Below, piece after piece: positions 36,441 to 47,419 of a DNA stretch of 64,000 bases. The number at the start of each line of letters is the position of its first letter. The first letter of the stretch is position 1. Location of the stretch: positions 83,965,188 to 84,029,187 of the forward strand of contig OZ026516.1 of assembly GCA_964019695.1 (NCBI GenBank), given 5' to 3'. A program made the position numbers and the translations under genes. The notes beneath the pieces were generated by a model. It was not told the DNA's origin, ran no database searches, and saw nothing but the letters and a program-made list of their open reading frames with translations. This stretch comes from Loripinus fragilis. Its lineage: Eukaryota; Mollusca; Bivalvia; Lucinida; Lucinidae.

Positions 36441-37390
36441 GTTGGTTTCGATAGTAACAGTTCAGAGGTGGTTACATAAATTCAGAAATGGAAAAAATAG
36501 CATGAAAAACAGTGACCTTTCTGGGAGACCCCGTATCTAAGTGACTGAAGCTAGCATTGCGGCTGTGTAAAAATGATTGAAGGTGATGCTCAATATACCA
36601 TTATGGTTATAGCACATTATGTGGGGATAACATGGGCAGCTGCATATAACATTTTGACTGAACATCTGGGACGTAGGAAGCTATGTGCTCGTTGGGTACC
36701 CCACTTGCTAACAAATGAGCAAAAGGCTTATTGTGTAAAATTTACCAGGGAATAACTCAAAACGTATCAAATTGCCATTACAAGAAGATCAATGAACTGT
36801 TAACTGGCGATGAAACTTAGCTTAACTATTTTGAACCCAAGCAAAAAATTAACATTCAAGTATGGATTGCTAAAAATCCAAAACAGCCCAATTATTGCAA
36901 AACTTTCTCAAAGTGCGAAAAAGTTCTTAACATTTATGCCGTCTTCAATTCTAGTGGCCCTGTGTTGCACGTAGCTGCAACAAGTAGACTTTCTATTTCT
37001 GGGGCATTCCACAAACATAATATGTTAAAAGAAGTAAAACATAGGTCAATAGACGCCCAAAAACTGGCATTCGAAACATCTGCTTAATCCATGACAATGC
37101 ACCTACTCACAAAAGCAAAATTGTTAAAAACTATTTCCATGTAGAATCCAATACACAGCTGCCACATCCACCTTACTCCCCAGATCTTAGCCTATGTGAA
37201 GTATTCCTCTTTCCTAGGCTAAAAAGAATGTTATCTGGTGGACGTTATGGTTCAAGAAGTGCCTTAGGTAGTGCAAATGATCAGTGCCTGAACAGTATAC
37301 CTAGAACCGACTATTTTGCAACCTTCCAGTCTTGGATATCGATACTTGAAAAATGTAATTCTGTTAAAGGAGCATATTTTGAAGGAATGA
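36440..37390 (+). pseudogene. Decayed mariner-type transposase
   Basis: Remnant of a DDE transposase in several frames: VQRWLHKFRNGKNS...SGRPRI (36458 on), KMIEGDAQYTI...GITWAAAYNILTEHLG (helix-turn-helix), RRKLCARWVPHLLT, TGDET (first Asp), NSSGP, SMTMHLL at the second catalytic Asp (HDNA expected), then HPPYSPDLSLCEVFLFPRL. At the third position Glu is seen where mariner D34D proteins usually have Asp. Stops and frameshifts throughout; no terminal repeats recognised. Confidence 0.85.
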
Positions 37391-37399
37391 AATGCCAAT

Positions 37400-38220
37400 T
37401 TTGAATGTATTCTGTGTACTTATCAGGACCCATTGATTAGTAGTTACACAAACAAAAACACACTGAGAATGAAAGACCAGTCCAAAATCAGACAGATAGA
37501 GGTGTGTTATTGGCAGTATGATTGTGGCGAAAAGTACAGTATAAAGAGGCACATAGTTACCTATTCATGATGAAAGAGGTTTTCCACCACTCTTGCTTCA
37601 GTCTATTATGTTGTTATGATTTACTATTCATTGAAAGTGGTTGCAGGAAGTTAACAAAGTACTTCTATATCTCAAACTGCATTTGTTAAATAAAACAGAG
37701 CTATATAAAATTGAATGCCTTAAATGATTTCAACAAATATGTGCCTTTCCTCACATGTTTTTTATAACACTATGGTCATTCACAGTGAACTCTTTATCCT
37801 GGTCATTCATTCAGCCTTTTAGGTTTGCTGTTCCCAATCTAAAATTATCCCAATTATGTTAAAAGAAAAGAACAAAGTATGACCAGGAAATGCCACAATC
37901 AGAGACTGTACAGCGCTAAAATTATGACTCCAAAAGCAAAGGGCACAATGATGCAAGTAAAGCTTGGTATATTTCAATTCTAAAGTAGATTGTTCTTGTG
38001 AGAAATCTCTGAGTTTTGCTATTTTTTTGTGATTAAACATGGTCCTGATACTTATTGCATCCACTAGCAGCAAAGATTTAGGGGAGACTGCATATACTCA
38101 CCAGAGCGCTGCTCTCATACACTTAAAATTGATGATGATGGAGGTGAAGTCTAACATTTAGACATCTGCCTTTGCAAAATACATCAGCATGGGCGTTTAT
38201 TAGAGACATAGTCGCATATG
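37400..38220. other. Intergenic, with PLE-end scrap
   Basis: Mostly unrecognised. 37868-37905 (AGTATGACCAGGAAATGCCA, CACAATCAGAG) is a - strand PLE 3' terminus without further PLE sequence. Confidence 0.5.
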
Positions 38221-38239
38221 CGATAAAAAGAGAGAGATT

Positions 38240-38365
38240 ATTTATATGGCAATTTTCATATCATACCCTATATCAACCTGAGACATCCATATCTGGCAGA
38301 GGGCTGATATGGGTTGAGGGTTGATATAGGGTATGATATGAAAATAGTCATATCATAATATATTT
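38240..38365. repeat. Foldback repeat ATATCATACCCTATATCAAC
   Basis: TTTTCATATCATACCCTATA and TCAACC mirror GGTTGA and TATAGGGTATGATATGAAAA across a CATATCTGGCAGAGGGCTGA loop. A strong hairpin with no known family. Confidence 0.7.
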
Positions 38366-38938
38366 GTGATACATTTATTCCTCTTCTGATAAGTTAATCT
38401 GATACATATATTTTATCCTCCAAATTATTTATTTTCCATGTCGTAATCAGACAATTTCTTAGTCTGAATTTCATGGCTGCACATTTCTTCTATTTAAGCT
38501 TTATTCCTTTTTATGGGACATAGGCAAGCAGTGCAATCCGCATTATCAATTCAGGGACTCCATTGTTCTTTTAAAATGTGAAAAAAACAATAAAATACAC
38601 AGTACATCCCTAAAATTGGAAATGGACTCATCCAGTTAATATATATTTGGAATTATCATTTGGCTTAACTGGGTTAACTGACAGCAATCTTTGAGCGAAA
38701 GTTGAGCAAAGTTCCTACTTGACAGACGAGTGGACATGAAATGCATGTGATGACCGAATGCTCTGAATGTGGGGATACAGCTTTTTTGTGTGTTGACCCA
38801 TTAACAAATTCATCCTCTGATAAAAACAATGGCTTGGTTAGCTTCAGTCAATTGCTAAATTTATTGTTTCGTACTGCAAGGTTCCGTTTTAATCCAATAT
38901 AGGGGAATAACTTATGATTATTTGAGTTCTTAAAAAAC

Positions 38939-40720
38939 TTAATGATTACACCATGTCAAAATGAATCCATTTTTAAGATTTGAATAATAATTCCGCATGA
39001 GAGTTTGAAAAGCAACATCACCAAAGCAGAGATTACACGATGATTGGAAATCTTTCTCACTGTTAACCTTAAATTCTCCACACCGTAAACATCCAAGGAA
39101 GGCGATGAGCAACCAGCCTACGTATGCTGTCAGTATCCAATAAGCAACATAGAACACATCTTGTCCAAAACTGAGGCAGAAGTAGGTTGACTGCCTGTCC
39201 CTGAATACATTTAATAGCATTTAATATGGCAGGAAGCCTTAAACATGTAATGTTTGTTCGCAATAAAGACAATGGATGCCAGCTTTCAAGAAAGTAAACT
39301 GAATTAAATTGTAGTAAATCTTATATAGATATTTTGGGTCATTCAGAACAGAACCACCGAGTTTTAAAAATTGCTTTAAAACCGACAAAGGAAGCATACA
39401 TGTACAATACCATCTCTGAGGCATTGGTTTCAATAGAGTCATAGAATAAGTCTTCTCCAATATGTTTTATCAAGGATAACAAAATCATGGAGTTCCTTGA
39501 CAGTAGTGGACAAGTGGATCAGGTAGGATACAAAAGATCTGCCAGGTAGAACATTACGGGAAGCAAAATTGAAATGTCTCAATAACTGAAGAATTTTCAG
39601 CTTTGTGCACTGTGGTTTATCTAAAAAATCTCTTTAATAAACTGAATGATTCTCTGGACCTTCTCCAGGGACAGCCTAGCTTCCACTGCTAAACTTTCCA
39701 ATACTTTGCCAAGGTATTCAAGGCAGACAGTAGGGCTGATACATTTGTGCAGAGGAAGAGGAATACGAAGGCGTCTTAAATATAAGATCAAGTAAAGATA
39801 TAGACCACACTTCATCACAATCATCAGGTCTGTCAACAGTGAGGAAGTCATCTAAAAGATGGAACTTTGTCTCTATTATGTAATTGTTATTTGCAATCCA
39901 ACACACTTTCTGAGACAAAGTACCACAAATCTTGGGAGATGACAGACGTCCAAACACTAAACAGACATACATGTATTAGAGATGTTTCCATTTAACACAG
40001 AAGTAAGGCCACTGGCTTCTTAATATAGGTAGATTTTTGAAAGCATTGGCAATATCAAACATGCAGAGCAGAGCTCCCCTCCCATACTGTTGTATTGCTT
40101 TAATAGCATCGTCAATTTTTACATAGGTTAAACTACATGCTTCAAAGGGGTCATCATGGGGTGAGGACTGATCAACTATGAGCCTTTTTTTTAATACTTC
40201 ACAACAGCCAGGCCAAGGGTGGCTAACACAGTATGTAGAAAAAGGAGGTTTCTTGAATGGACAATATAAAAACTCCTGTTGACATTCCTTCTCTATGAGA
40301 TCTTGAACGTCAGAAGAGCTTTTCCTAGCAGCAAGCAATTTTTGCATTCCTTTTTTGGTAATGCTAAATTGGGTTGAATCATGGTATGTATTCCTTCAAG
40401 CGAACCAAAACAAAGATAATTCACAAATGCCTGGTCAGGGTGGTACTTCAGCTCCGATTTCAGTCTATCAATATCAATGGGGGTTGTAGGCAGGCGTGAC
40501 TTAAAAACGTTAGTCACACTGCAGTGTTCTGCTTATTTTTATCACCAGCAGAATGTGATTGCTCAAATGTATTGGCTGTTTGAGGATGGTAGGAAATTAA
40601 CAAATGACCAGACCTCTTATACATTTTGCATTTATGCTCAAATGGCACAACATTTGTCTCCATTGAATTGATTGCGAATTTCTTTCCCATTATATGTGAC
40701 TTGGGACCGACGATGCCCAT
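38939..40720 (-). pseudogene. Decayed DIRS/Ngaro-type retroelement (RT, RNase H, tyrosine recombinase)
   Basis: Reverse-strand remnants in the order expected for a DIRS-type element. 40517-39976: TPIDIDRLKSELKYHPD, LIEKECQQEFL, VLKKRLIVDQSSPH, YVKIDDAIKAIQQYGRGALL and MFDIANAFKNLPI (RT motif A region). 39972-39600: VFGRLSSPKI, VCWIANNN, FHLLDDFLTVDRPDD (catalytic LLDDF), CLEYLGKVLES, ARLSLEKVQRI. 39600-39240: RNase H-like connection. 39220-38939: ILTAYVGWL...GCLRCGEFKVNSE, a tyrosine-recombinase fragment with the LRxGE arginine. Frameshifts and missing C-terminal recombinase residues make it non-functional. 40720-41330 may be remains of its first ORF. Confidence 0.85.
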
Positions 40721-41331
40721 CTGTAGTAGAGGAGTCCCATCCTGAAAGTTTTTTATCTAAAAGGATGTAGGAAATTCAGTTGAGAAAGACAGATAGGAAA
40801 CAGGTGGTCTGCCACAGATTTTGGTCCTTTTACACCTAATGAGTAGTTGGAACACGTCCTTATGCCGGCTGGACCAGTCTACCGTTATAACCTTCTACAT
40901 GAAAGCAGCTGCTTGCATGGTATTGGTAAAATATATCATAGTAATGCTCGTAGATGGACCCAAGCAGAGTCCTAAGGAGATGTACTACGCACTGCCTGGT
41001 CTGATGCTACGTTGTCAGAGTTAAAGCACTGTCAGTAGCTCTGGATGAAGTATTTCCTGCACCAACCTGTCCCTGAGAATGCTCATTATTGTTAACAGAA
41101 GATAACTGAATGTTAATTTGGATACCAACGGAATTTAGAATTGTAGTAGCATTCTAATGAGCACCAAAAACAGCGATTTCAGTTCACAGTTACTGCTGTC
41201 TAGTTCACAGACAGGTTCATATCACAAGATAAAGCTCTTTTATTAGAGTGTGTGCGCCTTCTAGATGCCATTGTAGTATAGTGAATGATAATCAAAGTGT
41301 CTTAGCAAAAGCCTACAGTCAAAGTAGGTAA

Positions 41332-41395
41332 GGGTGCAAAGATCAGGAATCGATACAATCAAGTACCACAACTGACCCAGGATACAAAGTCCTTC
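41332..41395 (-). mobile_element. PLE 3' end fragment (same subtype as 30380-33620)
   Basis: GCAAAGATCAGGAATCGATA, CAATCAAGTACCACA and TGACCCAGGATAC are the reverse complement of the last bases of the + strand PLE at 33577-33617. Confidence 0.75.
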
Positions 41396-41399
41396 AATT

Positions 41400-43570
41400 A
41401 ATTAATATGATAAGCTTGTAAAGTCTTTTGATAGCTGAAAGAGAACAACTGGTTTCACAGTGGTTAAAATTAGATGCTGCTAGACTGATAAGATATTTCA
41501 TCAGTACCAAAATGAAAAGGTGAATAACTCTATTAACACCATATAAACCAAATTTATCTCAATAAATACCCATTTAATATTAAAGTGGACGCTAAACCCT
41601 TTGTCTGGGTTGATTTGCTATCGGACGGCAAATCAGTGATAAGCTTACAAAACAGGTTTAGGCTCTATTTTGGCTTTTAAACTTGCCCTGCTAGTGATTT
41701 AGCTCCCTTGCATACGTTGTAATAGGTAAATGAATTAGCTCCCTTGTTCAAGAAATATTCTTCTTTGTTGGAGCATGCCATTAGACAGTATTTATAACTT
41801 CCGCTGGTATATATTGATACAGCTATTTAATATTAAGCATATTTCCAAACAGAGGGCATGGGTGGTTGAAAGCTACAAATATACATTTCATATATATACT
41901 CAAACAAAAAAGTAACGTCCGATTTTCATGGTACTGTATCTATCAATCCAGCTAAGATGTCGCAACAAAAATAAAACCAAAATGTTTATCAAACGTAGGA
42001 AACACAAAAATTGGTAATTATTTGATTTTTTTCTTCTTATCATGAAGGGTTATTGAACCTAATGTGCACACAGCTTTTACCATTATCATCAGGAAGTTAA
42101 TCATCAAAATGTGGCACATTTTACGTTAAATGGCAGCAAGAAACGTCCAACGATGAAAAAACATCTTAAAATTCCAAGTCTGCTTATTGAACGAGCCACA
42201 TTGCAGTTAAAAACCTTTAATTTACGAAATTAACTGAAATTACCTCCCTTTGAATTAAACAAATAACAGTTTAAGAACTTCCAAATCTCATTAACCTAAC
42301 ATTATTTTGAAACCGTTTTTGTTTGAATGTTTTGTGTTTGTTTATGACAACAATTACACAAAAGAGAACAACAAAATCTATGGCTGATGTCGGGCATCAA
42401 AGATTTACTAAATCTGTGTTTTATACCCCACCCCTTACTGCGACATAATCAAAAAATTTCCATTATCGATTGGTTTGATGCTGATAAGTCTTAATTAATG
42501 TTGAAATGCTTGTGATGACAAAAAAAATTAAATTTGTCCAATTCTGTTGAATATCAAAATACTGGACCAAAAATGAATTTTCTGAGTGTTTTCACGCACG
42601 CTCGTGATCGGTATTTTGTCACGTCAGAGTATGTTACAGATTAATGGCTGTGGTCGTAAAAGCAATGCATACAGCTAGCAAGCATAACATAAAAAGAGTT
42701 TGTTCAGTGATGTTAAAATGTGCTTAAAAATTCGAGATTATTACGGACACGCAAGCTATTGATGTTGTGACTTTTGATTTTAAGGGTACTTGTGTTCGCT
42801 GCTTTGTCAGCGGCTCTACTGATTATCAAATGGATTTATCTTTGTTGCAAAACGTTGCTAAATGATCACAGTGAGTAATGTGAAATTTTGAATGAAATGC
42901 GTTCATACATTTGGAACTGGCAGACATAAACGCCAAGCGGACATAACTTTATTGTTTCAGTATATATCTTGACCAAGCTGCAGTACACATTTTTATTGGC
43001 GGGATATAAATACCTAGAGTTTCACAAGATGAAATTTGGAGAATCCCAAATATAAAGTTCATTTACAGAATAATTTTAGGTAACGTAAACCATACACCAA
43101 CAACAGCAATATAATACCCTTCATCCAACTGGAACTTAAAGTGATTATTACGATCTTTTGAAAGTTTATTTTGATCAAAAATAAATTCCTCAGGAATTAC
43201 TAATTTGTTTTCACTGCTCTGATTCGTCATTAGCTAAGGTGATTAAAGCCCTGTTTATTGCTCTGAAAACCAATAACTGTCTGCAGACATCTTTTTGATC
43301 TGGTACATTAAACAGCTTGAGATCAGGCGTCTGTTTACCTCAGCAGTGACTAAATGGAATCAACTCCCAGTATAGGGGCCTATAATTAGCTATGCTTCCA
43401 TTCAATTATTTCATTGAGTTATAATGGCTTTTAGTGATAAGAATGAGAATTTGTTTAGACACGGCCCATGTTACATTTTAGCACTGCATAATTAAGCAGT
43501 CCAGTTAAGAGCCCCTATGTAAGTAATAGTTTATAGCATTGAAATTGTAACATTTTGCTCTGTTTGTGAT
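41400..43570. other. Intergenic, unassigned
   Basis: About 2.1 kb with no gene or repeat I can recognise; only short open frames. Confidence 0.45.
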
Positions 43571-43581
43571 ATCTTCTGCTT

Positions 43582-43647
43582 TGCAAACATTTTTATCCCA
43601 GATCAGGTCCGACAAAATAAGGGACCTGATCAGGATCCAAACTGTCT
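43582..43647. repeat. Hairpin family H1, copy
   Basis: GCAAACATTTTTATCCCAGA, then TCAGGTCC on the left, mirrored by GGACCTGATCAGGATCCAAA, then CTGT. Contained in a - strand open frame that is not a gene. Confidence 0.65.
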
Positions 43648-43844
43648 GGTGCTCTGATCGCATTCCTGAAAGTTTTTTGAAACGTGATTTCTTAAAGAAA
43701 TAGGAAGACAATTAAAACATTCAAAATAATCCTGTATTCGCAAAGAGCATTATTTAATGTCATAATTTTTATCATTCCTATTATCATTTCCATAAATCTG
43801 AGCAAATTCTTGAATATTCAAACAAACAAAATGGCTTGCAAGCC

Positions 43845-43945
43845 TAAAGGACTCAGATCAGCCTGCGCATTGGAGCATGCAGACAGCAAAGACTCTGACC
43901 AAACGATATCAATATTCAGGATGATCGGAGTCTTGGCTGTTTGTT
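43845..43945. repeat. M1/H1-like hairpin
   Basis: AGATCAGCCTGCGCATTGGA, then GCATGCAGACAGCAAAGACTC and a later GGAGTCTTGGCTGTTTG. It combines the M1 core with an H1-type arm. Confidence 0.5.
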
Positions 43946-44164
43946 CATGCATCTGCCAATTCTAGTCAGTCCTCAAAGCTTGGATACTTACCTACCCATT
44001 ATGTTATTGTTCTGTTCTGTTCTGTGAAAACACTGATCAGACTATAATCAAATGCAGATGCGATGCTCGGTGCTCATACCATTTAACTTTAAACCAGTTT
44101 GTGTCGTCTGCTGATAAGCTTTACAAAATATTTTGATCAAGAGAATGGTCTGACATTTTACCAG

Positions 44165-44290
44165 GCGAGAGTTGCTTAACGCGAGCGCTCGCGAGCGCTT
44201 TAATGTAGCGTTTTCCTAACTCTTTGCAACGATTATGCCTCAAAAAAGCGCTTTTTTGTAACAGTCCGTTGCGCAACGATAACATTCCTA
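44165..44290. repeat. Foldback repeat with GCTTAACGCGAGCG
   Basis: GAGTTGCTTAACGCGAGCGC then GCGCTTTAATGTAGCG and, further on, AAAGCGCTTTTT and GTTGCGCAACG. Related sequence at 47200-47385 ends CGCTCGCGTTAAGCAACG. Probably one dispersed palindromic family. Confidence 0.6.
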
Positions 44291-44409
44291 TACCATAGGG
44301 CGTACTTGATTCAACTGTCAGTTCACCCAACCACACTTTTTCCTGGGCTCATGCTGTGGTATCTCTCGGGGTGGAGTGAGGATTACTCTGATATTTTAGT
44401 ATTATAAGT

Positions 44410-44750
44410 AGGCGCGGGACATTTTTGGGGGGTTCAAAACTTTAAATTTCAATATTTTTTGTGGTTTTCACGAAAAGAAAATGAATCTTTTTTAGGGGGG
44501 GGGGGTATGAAGAAATTGTTGATATATTTTGGGGACAATTACAAATTGGGCTATTTTGGGGGTCATTTCTATACATTTGAGGGCTTTTTTAAGGCCAAGG
44601 TACATAATGGGAATGTTTTTGGGGGATCACAAAATTTCAAGGTTTTCTTTTTTTTTTTGGGGGGGGGGGGGGGGGGCGGGGGTATGCCTGATATTCCTAT
44701 TTTTAGGGTGGGGGTAAACAGTGGATGCATAAAGAAAAATTGAGAGTAGC
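44410..44750 (+). repeat. G-tract-rich TTTTGGGGG repeat
   Basis: Many runs of 4-18 G separated by T-rich blocks, all on the + strand, so strong G-quadruplex potential. Translations are glycine/phenylalanine-rich (for example an 18-base G run near 44661-44678) and do not look like a protein. Confidence 0.7.
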
Positions 44751-44798
44751 CCCCAATAAATGATACCTTCTCAGTACTCTCATTATAAATGTATAAAG

Positions 44799-45385
44799 GG
44801 TGTTAAGAAAGTTCATTCCGCAATAAAATTATGTTCCTATAATTTTAGTTATAATGTGTGTAATGACATAAATGTCACTGAAACTCATTAAACACACTTG
44901 ATAAGAAATAAACGACGGGATGATAAATCAAAAATTTTGTCACGGAATAAATGATCTTCAAAATATAGTATCCCTCGAAAATTTTGGGCTCATGGAGCAA
45001 AATGGGGGTATGACAAAAAGCCTTTGACATGCAATGGCCAGCGTGATAAGAGTAATTACAAATCGGTTAAGAACCCCTAAATGGAGTAGTTATTCATCTT
45101 AAATAAGCCTTTAGTACGTTTACTAAACTGCAAGGCTGTAAATAGGCATCAATTTTTTTTAAAAAAATGCCACAATTTTTGGGAAATATAGGATTTTTCT
45201 ACAACGATTGAAAGACAGTACATAAAAGTAAACATAACTATGTGAAGACATTCGATATCAGACACGATGCCAAATGCTATAGAGCATCGCTTATGAAAAA
45301 TGCATTTTTTTCAACATCATAACCTTTTTAATTGAATCGAAATTCTATATGATGAAAAGCGGAACGAACTTTCTTAACATTATTT
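44799..45385. mobile_element. Non-autonomous TIR transposon N1, copy 2
   Basis: Aligns end to end with 12525-13108: AAGGGTGTTAAGAAAGTTCA, then GCAATAAAATTATGTTCC, CTAAACTGCAAGGCTGT and GGAACGAACTTTCTTAACA at the right. The right terminus is decayed. No open frame. Confidence 0.85.
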
Positions 45386-45754
45386 ACATGACCAGTATAC
45401 CATTATAGTACGATATCCATTGCATCTGAGCGAGCCAATTTGGCCTTGGATAGTAATATGATACGGGAACTTAGTTAAATTATCATCCAACAGTCAGAAA
45501 GAACAGTGGATCAGACTTGCAACCCTAATACGAAAACGTTTAAAAGTAAAAATCAAGAACAAAATGTATTAAAATACATTGTCGATATTGGGGAATTAAA
45601 TCTTGATCAAAGAAATTATCATGCCTTTGATAAATTGGGCTGAGCGCGAGAAAATCTGCCTGCAGAGCCACACCATGTAAGACTCCAACGAACCTGTTCA
45701 GTTACAGGGACTAGCTGGAAGGCTGAAATAGTGCAGCCAGTTTACCCAGCAAGC

Positions 45755-45850
45755 ATCCTATCTCGGACAAGTGTCGGCTCGCCAGCGAAACGCCATTACG
45801 ATTCGCTGGCATGCCGATAGTGGCCCAATTTTACGTGCTTACTGGGTTTC
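45755..45850. repeat. Palindromic repeat R3 (GCGAAACGCCATT), copy 1
   Basis: CAGCAAGCATCC...GTGTCGGCTCGCCAGCGAAACGCCATTACG mirrored by CGCTGGCATGCCGATAGTGG...CGTGCTTACTGG. Related sequence at 61383-61460 and a scrap at 23637-23665. Confidence 0.65.
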
Positions 45851-46005
45851 AATCAGCGCTGTTACCCTGGCTCAGAATTTGTTGCAGCCAACACTTTAAC
45901 CAAAAGAAAAGTTGTAGCCAAATGAAATTAACTTTAGCCAAGGTTTTAGCCAGAAAGTAGTATCAACAAGTTTTGCATTTAACTCTTTTCCCGCTGATAA
46001 CTTTT

Positions 46006-46071
46006 GCAAACAATTTGAACCCAGATCAGGCCTGACAAAATGTCGGGCCTGATCTGGGTCCAAACTGTTTG
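46006..46071. repeat. Hairpin family H1, copy
   Basis: GCAAACAATTTGAACCCAGA, then TCAGGCC.GACA, mirrored by TGTCGGGCCTGATCTGGGTC and CAAACTGTTTG. Near-perfect arms with sequence different from other copies. Confidence 0.8.
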
Positions 46072-46633
46072 ACACCCTGCCTGGTGGTATTGAAAAAATC
46101 CAGCGTCCAAAGAGTAAAATATGACACAATAATAAAGTGTGATTGAATAAATAAAGCAACATTGGAATATCAAAAGGCTGGTCAAAATACACCTTTTTCG
46201 CAAATATGTAATTTTGAACCATCTAGACTGTAATTTTAGCCAATGGCTTATACATGTATTTGTAGCCACTCTACATTTTAGTAGCAAATGGCTACAATGG
46301 CTAATGGCAGGGTGAGCCGTGTCAATTATACTGAAAAGGTGTGAATTTCATTTTAGCTCCCATGAACGAATTTACAGAAAGAGCAGCGTTGGCAGCGGCG
46401 GCGTGGACAAAATGTTTTGCAAACGTTATCAGCGGACGACATTGGTAGGCAAAAGGTTAAAGTTTGAAAATGTATTATAAAATGTGCATGGTCAGTCAAG
46501 ACAAAAAATTGGCTGAGAGCTTTCGATCCGGGAAGATACAAACAAGTCTGCGACATATGCTAGTATAGATTCTTTTATATTTGGATATAATCACTCAGGC
46601 CCTCATTTGAAAATTAATATTTTATTTCTTAAC

Positions 46634-46705
46634 TAAAACATGTTTTGGGTTCTCAAAAGAACCGTCTCCATAAGACGGATCATTTTGCATACAAATCATG
46701 TTATA
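46634..46705. repeat. Hairpin family H2, copy
   Basis: AACATGTTTTGGGTTCTCAA, then GAACCGTCTCCATAAGACGG, then ATCATGTTAT and GAGAG. Decayed right arm. Confidence 0.6.
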
Positions 46706-46803
46706 GCCGAGAGAGCATTGTTTGATTGGATTCTTAACGACCCAGTCAACAAGCAGTTAATCTGGGGAGCATCGAACCTGTAACCTTCAGAGGCACTGCG
46801 CTT

Positions 46804-46805
<2 letters not shown>

Positions 46806-46850
<45 letters not shown>
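46806..46850. repeat. (GA)n microsatellite
   Basis: An uninterrupted AG dinucleotide run of about 45 bases. Just before it, ATCGAACCTGTAACC resembles a decayed, inverted tRNA B box. Confidence 0.9.
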
Positions 46851-46853
<3 letters not shown>

Positions 46854-47199
46854 AATAGGATCATGTTCATAGCAGTGCTCCCGAGCCAATACAATCAAGT
46901 GTGGTGTATAAAACTAATTGAGAATTTAACCCAGCAAATAAGCTTTTGACAAATAAATTACAGCTTTTGAGAAACGTTCTCATCCACTGGTGCCTCTACA
47001 ACAATAACAATTTTATAAACAGGCAAGTGGGAGATTTGTTTTGAATTTTTGCTGGTATGAGAACATGCACCCGGTGAAATGCACTTTCATCCGATACATT
47101 CACAATCTATTTTAGGAGGGTCGGAAAGTGTATTGCACCGAACACTGCACCTTTGACTTGATTCCCTAGAACACTGTAAGGTGTACACCGAACTGTGAA

Positions 47200-47390
47200 T
47201 CGAGTACGCCCATAAACCGCTACGTAGCGCTCTGCTTATGCAACGGTTGGTTTCACAAAACGTTTTCCGCGAGACTGCTCAAGAATAGTTTTTTAGCGAT
47301 ATGAAACGCTTTATTGTAACATACCGTTGCATATCAAAGCGCCACAAAACGTTACAAAACGCTCGCGTTAAGCAACGCACCCCGGGCCTT
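47200..47390. repeat. Foldback repeat ending GCTCGCGTTAAGCAACG
   Basis: Contains GCTACGTAGCGCTC, GCAACGGTTG...CAAAACGTTTTCCGCG, AACATACCGTTGCATA and CGCTCGCGTTAAGCAACGC. Related to 44165-44290 in inverse orientation. An H1 half-hairpin (ATCTGGATCCACACTGTTTG) follows at 47391. Confidence 0.55.
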
Positions 47391-47419
47391 ATCTGGATCC
47401 ACACTGTTTGATACTCTTT

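Noticed and set aside
44459..44743. Glycine-rich 94-residue open frame
   Set aside because: It only reflects G homopolymer runs; there is no start context, domain or codon pattern.
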